DNA from: JALHNI01 sp031367405
GTDB lineage: Bacteria; Acidobacteriota; Terriglobia; Bryobacterales; Bryobacteraceae
DNA: 9,483 bases
Assembly (NCBI GenBank): GCA_031367405.1
Contig: JANLPT010000197.1
Span: 1 to 9,483 of the forward strand
Direction: 5' to 3'
Every line of letters begins with the position of its first letter. Position 1 is the first letter of the stretch. Below, piece after piece: positions 5,722-9,483 of this stretch. A program made the translations under genes and the position numbers. The notes beneath the pieces were generated by a model that saw only the letters and a program-made list of their open reading frames with translations, had not been told where the DNA came from and did no database searches.

Positions 5722-5925
5722 ATGAAGTTTCGCATCGTACTGGAGTTTGACGCGGACACCGAGAGCTACTCGGCGGTCTGCCCCGAATTGCCCGGATGCG
5801 CTTCGGCCGGTGTGACCGAAGCAGAAGCGCGGACCAACATTGAAGAGGCCATCCGGCTGTATCTAGCCCCAAGCGAGATTTTCTTACCGGAGACGGCCAA
5901 GCAGGCTGAGGTCACGATTGGGTGA
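5722..5925 (+). CDS. hicB: HicB-family antitoxin
   Basis: This 67-residue protein is a short HicB-type antitoxin with the partial RNase H-like fold. It carries the characteristic start KFRIVLEFDADTESYSAVCP (2-21), the LPGCASAGVTEAEA loop (23-36) and the helix TNIEEAIRLYL (38-48). There is no C-terminal DNA-binding domain, as in many short HicB proteins. It should bind and inhibit the downstream HicA nuclease. The stop overlaps the start of hicA by 8 bases, implying coupled translation. GAGAGG about 14 bases before the ATG is a distant Shine-Dalgarno. The gene begins 87 bases after the phnX fragment; I see no strong promoter in that gap. Confidence 0.85.
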   Translation: MKFRIVLEFDADTESYSAVCPELPGCASAGVTEAEARTNIEEAIRLYLAPSEIFLPETAKQAEVTIG

Positions 5926-6145
5926 GCGAGGCACACCGAGGCTCACTGCCGATCAAGTCGTAGGGGTTTTGAAGCAAAATGGCTTCGCTATGGTTGGGCA
6001 GTCGGGCAGTCACCAGAAGTGGCGCAGTCTCGCAACCGGTAGGCAAGTAATCGTAGCCTATCATCGCGGGTGGATTTTGCCACTTGGAACCATGAAGTCG
6101 ATTCTCCAAGGAAGTGGGATCCTTCGTGCGGAGTGGCCCGACTAA
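5918..6145 (+). CDS. hicA: HicA-family (YcfA-like) mRNA interferase toxin
   Basis: This 75-residue toxin has the double-stranded RNA-binding-like fold. It shows LTADQVVGVLKQNGFAMVGQ (9-28), the catalytic-histidine motif GSHQKW (30-35, H32), a variable strand with GRQVIVAYHRG, and the closing LGTMKSILQGSGI (56-68) typical of HicA. Known members cleave mRNA and tmRNA independently of the ribosome. The reading frame offers TTG 5918 as start, giving an 8-base overlap with hicB; GGTGAG near the overlap does not give an in-frame alternative. Antitoxin-first order is less common than hicAB but well known. A hairpin begins at its stop codon. Confidence 0.85.
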   Translation: MGERGTPRLTADQVVGVLKQNGFAMVGQSGSHQKWRSLATGRQVIVAYHRGWILPLGTMKSILQGSGILRAEWPD

Positions 6146-6160
6146 CGCCGCTTGCGTTAG
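6142..6160. terminator. Hairpin at the end of hicA, possible weak terminator
   Basis: ctaacgc (6142-6148) and gcgttag (6154-6160) form a perfect 7-base inverted repeat with a five-base loop, starting at the hicA stop codon. No T run follows on either strand, so an intrinsic terminator is doubtful. It lies at the breakpoint between hicA and the DUF5615 remnant. Confidence 0.3.
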
Positions 6161-6166
6161 CGAAGA

Positions 6167-6187
6167 AGCCTGGAAGCGAATGCTCAA
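6167..6187 (-). pseudogene. Remnant start of a DUF5615 PIN-like toxin
   Basis: The TTG at 6187-6185 overlaps the stop of the DUF433 gene (TTGA) and encodes MSIRFQA, which matches the conserved start of DUF5615 PIN-like toxins (about M-x-IRFQADADL), the usual downstream partner of DUF433 antitoxins. After these seven codons the resemblance ends and hicA approaches from the other side. Seven codons are little evidence; family linkage and stop-start overlap add to it. Confidence 0.4.
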
Positions 6188-6507
6188 GCACGCCGCTCAC
6201 CGAGGGCGGCCTCGGCCTTAGCGCGTTGGATCTTCGCCCAGAGAGTAGGGTTGGCCTCTGCGAGCGGGATCGCGTTGCCCTCGAACTCGCGCTCGGTCTG
6301 TTCGAGGTACTTGTCGATCGCCGCCTGGTGGTCCAGGTAAAATGCGATGGCACCGTAGATTTGTGACCGTTTCAGCGACGGGAAGTCGCCTTGAATGGCC
6401 TCCGGCGATTGGCCTTGGTTGAAAGAGTAGACCACAGAGTCCAGCGAAATGCGCGTTCCGGCCAAGTAGTAGCCCCCGTTTCGCTGTTCGATGTATTCGC
6501 TGTTCAT
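6184..6507 (-). CDS. DUF433-family antitoxin, apparently orphaned
   Basis: This is a 107-residue DUF433 protein, a helix-turn-helix antitoxin family usually paired with a DUF5615 PIN-like toxin. The signature is YYLAGTRISLDSVVYSFNQG (18-37), SPEAIQGDFPSLKRSQIYGA (39-58) and IAFYLDHQAAIDKYL (59-73), followed by a charged tail. I chose ATG 6507 because it has a good Shine-Dalgarno (AGGAG, 5 bases ahead) and a perfect TATAAT 17 bases ahead; the open frame extends further upstream without family similarity. The expected toxin gene downstream is missing apart from its first codons. It lies 46 bases downstream of the deiodinase-like gene on the same strand but has its own promoter. Confidence 0.85.
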   Translation of the reverse strand: MNSEYIEQRNGGYYLAGTRISLDSVVYSFNQGQSPEAIQGDFPSLKRSQIYGAIAFYLDHQAAIDKYLEQTEREFEGNAIPLAEANPTLWAKIQRAKAEAALGERRA

Positions 6508-6523
6508 GGCTGCTCCTGTTTCG

Positions 6524-6529
6524 ATTATA
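6524..6529 (-). promoter_or_regulatory. -10 box of the DUF433 gene
   Basis: Reverse-strand TATAAT, a perfect consensus, lies 16 bases before ATG 6507 and is followed by AGGAG (6517-6513). No good -35 box is seen at the normal distance. Confidence 0.5.
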
Positions 6530-6553
6530 CGGGCCTCTGCAACTCTCGGGGAT

Positions 6554-7249
6554 TTACGGCTGCACCACAGCCTTAACCGCACGCGCCAAGTCGGTGACGT
6601 GGAAGCCGAAGGGGCCGGGCTTGCTCTTGAAGCGGACCTTGCCTTGGCGATCGATCAGATAGAGGCGGTCGGGCCAGCCGGTGTACGCGCGTTCGGTGGA
6701 GTTCCTGGCATCGTCCAAGAGCGCGGGGATCTCGATCTTCAAGTCGCGGACGCAGGAGGTGGCCACGTGGGAGCGCTCGTCCTCGGTTTTGGGATCGGCG
6801 AAGAGCACCTTTTGTCGCAGGTTGACGGGCAGTTGCCAGCCGTCAGTGGGGTGAGCCTCCTGGATGTAGACGACGAAGAAATCGACCTGATCGCGGTACC
6901 GGCGGTAGAGCTGATTGAGAGCGGGAACCTCCCGCCGGAAGGGCGGTCAAGTATAACTGCCGAAGACCAGCACCACCGGCTTACTCGCCAGACGCCCGGA
7001 AAGCCGGACGCGAGCCCGGCGATCATAGGTTTCAAGGTCAAAGTCAGGAGCATGAGCGCCGACCCCCAGCGTACCGGCCCGGGCGACGCTCCACAGCCTT
7101 TCGAAGGGAATCGTCATCATCATCGGCATCGGCAACCCCGCAATGACACTGGCAAACTTCTCCGGCGCTTGACGCATGACGATGAAAAATCCTACAGCGT
7201 AAAGCCCATAAAGAACAATCGCGACAGCCAACCCTTTGAAAATTCGCAA
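6554..7249 (-). CDS. Deiodinase-like selenoprotein (Sec101), thioredoxin fold
   Basis: This frame is interrupted by TGA at 6949-6947, but both sides read as one 231-residue protein of the iodothyronine deiodinase family (PF00837-like). An N-terminal membrane anchor (about 7-25) is followed by a redoxin-type start VGAHAPDFDLETYD (63-76), then VVLVFGSYT-U-PPFRREVP (92-109), VDFFVVYIQEAHPTDGW (122-138) and GKVRFKSKPGPFGFHVTDL (203-221). In vertebrate deiodinases the same place reads FGSCT-Sec-PPF, followed by YIEEAHPSDGW, so the UGA falls exactly on the catalytic Sec. A SECIS-like hairpin follows. TTG 7249 is the start because GAGGGG lies six bases ahead. Bacterial members have no settled substrate; iodine chemistry should not be assumed, and a peroxiredoxin-like redox role is possible. 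It is divergent from dprA. Confidence 0.9.
6921..6949 (-). promoter_or_regulatory. Bacterial SECIS after the deiodinase-like UGA
   Basis: Reverse strand: TGA, 11 bases, then GCGGG-AGGTT-CCCGC (6935-6921), an all-GC 5-pair stem with loop AGGUU starting 16 nt after UGA. In E. coli fdhF the mini-helix likewise starts 11 nt after UGA and carries an AGGUCU loop whose G and U contact SelB. The hairpin lies inside the coding sequence, as bacterial SECIS elements do. A competing stem CCGCC/GGCGG right after UGA is possible. Confidence 0.7.
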
Positions 7250-7321
7250 AATACACCCCTCAACGAAGATTGTCCGAAAATAAAGGAGAGGAATCCATAC
7301 CTGAAACCACTTATCTAGAGA

Positions 7322-8512
7322 ATGGCAGCATTAGCAACCCCCGAACTAACAAGACTCACGCCAGAGGAGGAGCTCCACTGGCTAGCCCTCCGGATGGTGC
7401 CTGGGCTGGGCCCGCGACGCGGACACGAGCTGCTCGAAAAGTTCCGCTCGCCAGTGACGCTGTTCCGCGCCGGTGTCTCGGATCTCGAAGGGCTCGGGCT
7501 CTCCGGGTCGCTCGCGCGGACCATCGCCAGCGGCTGCGTCTTTGAAGACGCCGTCCGCCAGCAGGAGCGGCTGAAGGCAACCGGCGCTTTGCTCGTCACC
7601 GTCGTCGACCCGCGTTATCCGGCGCGATTGCGCGAAATCTATGACCCGCCACTGATGCTGTTCACCCGCGGCCGTACTGAATTACTCAATCGGGTGGCCG
7701 TGGCGATCGTCGGCACACGCGCCCCGAGCGCCTACGGCACCATGGCCGCCGCCCGCTTCGGCACTGACCTCGCTCGCGCCGGGCTCGTCATCGTCTCCGG
7801 CATGGCGCGTGGCATCGACACCTCCGCCCACAAGTCCTGTCTCGAAGCCGAAGGCGACACTATCGCCGTCTTCGGCTCCGGCGTCGACGTCATTTACCCG
7901 GCCGAGAACCGGCGCTTGGCCGATGAAATCTCCAAGAAAGGCCTGCTCGTGAGCGAGTTCCCGCTCGGCTCGCCCAGTTATCCGCAGAATTTCCCCATCC
8001 GCAATCGCATCGTCAGCGGCATGTCCGCCGGCGTCGTCGTGGTGGAAGGCGCGCAGTATTCCGGCTCGGCAATCACGGCCCGCCTCGCCATGGACCAAGG
8101 TCGCGAAGTCTTTGCCGTGCCCGGCAACATCTCCTCCAAGCAGAGTTGGGGACCCAACCTGCTCATCCGCCAAGGTGCGACCTTGGTGCAGGATTGGCAA
8201 AATGTCGTCGAGCAATTGAACCCCGTCGACCGCCGGGCACTTTCCGACCGCCATGCCGCCGGTCTTCTGAACCTATCTCCAACAAACAAAACGCCGGACA
8301 ACGATTCCCCCGACCCCCTCACTGACCCTCGCGGACGCCTCCGCCAGGACATCCTCCGCCACCTCGCATTTGACAAGCCCACCCATTTGGATCATCTAAT
8401 AGAAGTTCTGGACTCCCATTCGTCCACCGAGCTGATCGCGGGCTTGTTCGATCTCGAGATCGACGGCATCGTCCGGCAGCTTCCGGGTAGGCAATATATC
8501 AAGGTCTGGTAG
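7322..8512 (+). CDS. dprA: DNA-processing protein DprA/Smf
   Basis: This 396-residue cytoplasmic protein binds incoming single-stranded DNA and loads RecA during natural transformation. An N-terminal helix-hairpin/SAM-like domain spans about 12-75 (LRMVPGLGPRRGHELLEKF). The Rossmann-like DprA core covers about 85-300, with VAIVGTRAPSAYG (127-139), IVSGMARGIDTSAHKSCLEA (157-176), GSGVDVIYPAENRRL (185-199), NFPIRNRIVSGMSAGVVVVE (223-242), SGSAITARLAMDQGREVFAV (247-266) and a PGN motif (267-269). A C-terminal winged-helix (DML1-like) domain covers about 338-394. ATG 7322 is the first start after an in-frame TAG at 7316; its Shine-Dalgarno is poor. It is followed 70 bases later by topA, a frequent bacterial neighbour. 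Confidence 0.96.
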   Translation: MAALATPELTRLTPEEELHWLALRMVPGLGPRRGHELLEKFRSPVTLFRAGVSDLEGLGLSGSLARTIASGCVFEDAVRQQERLKATGALLVTVVDPRYPARLREIYDPPLMLFTRGRTELLNRVAVAIVGTRAPSAYGTMAAARFGTDLARAGLVIVSGMARGIDTSAHKSCLEAEGDTIAVFGSGVDVIYPAENRRLADEISKKGLLVSEFPLGSPSYPQNFPIRNRIVSGMSAGVVVVEGAQYSGSAITARLAMDQGREVFAVPGNISSKQSWGPNLLIRQGATLVQDWQNVVEQLNPVDRRALSDRHAAGLLNLSPTNKTPDNDSPDPLTDPRGRLRQDILRHLAFDKPTHLDHLIEVLDSHSSTELIAGLFDLEIDGIVRQLPGRQYIKVW

Positions 8513-8582
8513 ACTCGGGGGGCAAGCTGGCCTCCAGGGTGTGGGTCCGGGTGTGTAGGAAAGGTTCGGTTAGTACATCGAT

Positions 8583-9483
8583 ATGGCAAAAACTCTGGTC
8601 ATCGTTGAGTCCCCCACCAAAGCGAAGACCATTACCAAGTTTCTGGGCAGCGACTATATTGTCAAAGCGTCCATGGGACACATCCGCGACCTTCCGAACA
8701 ATGCCTCGGAGATTCCCGAGAACCTGAAGAAGGAGCCCTGGGCGCGCCTGGGCATTCAGGTGGACAACGAGTTCCAAGCGCTGTACATCGTGCCTCCGAA
8801 AAAGAAGGCGAACGTCACCGAGCTGAAGGCGGCGCTCAAGGGCGTCAGCGAACTGTTCCTGGCGACGGACGAAGACCGCGAGGGCGAGAGCATCAGCTGG
8901 CACTTGATGGAAGTGCTGAAGCCCAAGGTGCCCACGCGGCGCATGGTGTTCCACGAAATTACCAAGGAGGCGATCGCCGAGGCGCTGCGCAACACGCGCG
9001 ACATCGACGAAAACCTGGTGCGGGCGCAAGAGACGCGCCGCATCATTGACCGTTTGTACGGCTACGAAGTCAGTCCGCTGTTGTGGAAGAAGATGGCACC
9101 CGGCTTGAGCGCCGGTCGCGTGCAAAGCATCGCCGTGAAATTGCTGGCCGACCGCGAACGGGCCCGCATTCGTTTCCGCGAAGCGGAGTTCTGGGGCATG
9201 AAAGGCGTTTTTGCCAAGCTTTCGGGCGAAACCGTGGAAACCGAACTGGCCTTCGTTGGCGACAAGCGGCTGGCCCTGGGGCGCGACTTTGACCCTGACA
9301 CTGGCCTCCTCAACGCCAAGGACGACATCCTGCACCTCAAAAAGGAGCGGGCCCTCGAACTGCGCGAGGCGATCTCACGCGGCGAAGCGAAAGTGCTCTC
9401 CGTGGAGGAGCGGCCTTTCACGCAGAAACCGTCAGCTCCCTTCGTCACCAGTTCGTTGCAGCAGGAAGGCAACCGGAAGCTGC
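8583..9483 (+). CDS. topA: DNA topoisomerase I (type IA), 5' part
   Basis: This is the first 300 residues of a protein normally about 800-900 long; the frame is open to the window edge. It relaxes negative supercoils through a transient 5'-phosphotyrosine link. The Toprim domain is plain: MAKTLVIVESPTKAKTITKF (1-20) with E9, SMGHIRDLP (30-38), and the metal-binding triad LATDEDREGES (93-103; D96, D98, E100). Domain II begins with AQETRRIIDRLYGYEVSPLL (148-167) and LSAGRVQSIAVKLL (175-188). The catalytic tyrosine and zinc fingers lie beyond the window. AGGAAAGG about 18 bases ahead of the ATG is a distant Shine-Dalgarno. It is probably co-transcribed with dprA. Confidence 0.96.
   Translation, partial: MAKTLVIVESPTKAKTITKFLGSDYIVKASMGHIRDLPNNASEIPENLKKEPWARLGIQVDNEFQALYIVPPKKKANVTELKAALKGVSELFLATDEDREGESISWHLMEVLKPKVPTRRMVFHEITKEAIAEALRNTRDIDENLVRAQETRRIIDRLYGYEVSPLLWKKMAPGLSAGRVQSIAVKLLADRERARIRFREAEFWGMKGVFAKLSGETVETELAFVGDKRLALGRDFDPDTGLLNAKDDILHLKKERALELREAISRGEAKVLSVEERPFTQKPSAPFVTSSLQQEGNRKL

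Noticed and set aside
5196..5750. Long open frames crossing the phnX/deiodinase scar, read as novel fusion proteins
   Set aside because: They join sense and antisense pieces of two known genes and contain frameshifts relative to both, so they are products of the rearrangement, not evolved fusions.
6491..7318. Forward 275-residue open frame opposite the deiodinase-like gene
   Set aside because: It is antisense to the Sec-containing gene, which has motif support; low-complexity composition and no recognisable domain.
7682..8254. Reverse 190-residue open frame opposite dprA
   Set aside because: Antisense shadow of a complete DprA core; no family motif.
8499..9335. Reverse 278-residue open frame opposite topA
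   Set aside because: topA motifs on the forward strand are unmistakable; the antisense frame is a GC-rich coding shadow.
1..9483. CRISPR arrays, tRNA/rRNA genes, IS elements or transposases
   Set aside because: No regularly spaced repeats, no tRNA-like cloverleaf and no transposase or terminal inverted repeats were recognised on reading both strands.

Overview
The window looks like a GC-rich soil-type bacterium, most plausibly an acidobacterium of the Solibacter/Bryobacter kind. That placement is an inference from gene flavour (a Solibacter-like amidohydrolase lacking the HxH motif, a dprA-topA pair, dense toxin-antitoxin modules, a deiodinase-like selenoprotein), not from a marker gene.

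Left part (1-4273). The first 330 bases hold no gene but contain two adjacent strong stem-loops. Next come a decayed YjbR/MmcQ-like remnant (-) and, overlapping it by one base, a short/branched-chain acyl-CoA dehydrogenase (-). Divergent from the latter is an exported N-acyl-D-amino-acid deacylase-family amidohydrolase (+). A perfect palindrome sits between the two divergent starts. An intact phosphonoacetaldehyde hydrolase (phnX, +) follows.

Middle part (4300-6553) is a scrambled accessory island. It holds a HigB/HigA-type toxin-antitoxin pair (-), a 46-residue candidate membrane selenoprotein read through an in-frame UGA (-), and a scar in which the 3' end of a deiodinase-like gene (-) is joined back to back with the 3' end of a second phnX copy (+). 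A HicB/HicA pair (+) and a DUF433 antitoxin (-), whose partner toxin appears to survive only as its first seven codons, complete it.

Right part (6554-9483). A deiodinase-like selenoprotein (-) carries a UGA exactly where deiodinases carry catalytic selenocysteine, with a bacterial SECIS-type hairpin after it. Then come the housekeeping genes dprA (+) and topA (+), the latter running off the window.

The main point is selenocysteine. Two UGA-interrupted reading frames on the same strand, about 1.9 kb apart, each carry a hairpin of the right spacing and loop type. The small one lies 37 nt downstream of a broken copy of the large one, which suggests that the two once formed an operon. A conventional gene caller would split the first and miss the second.
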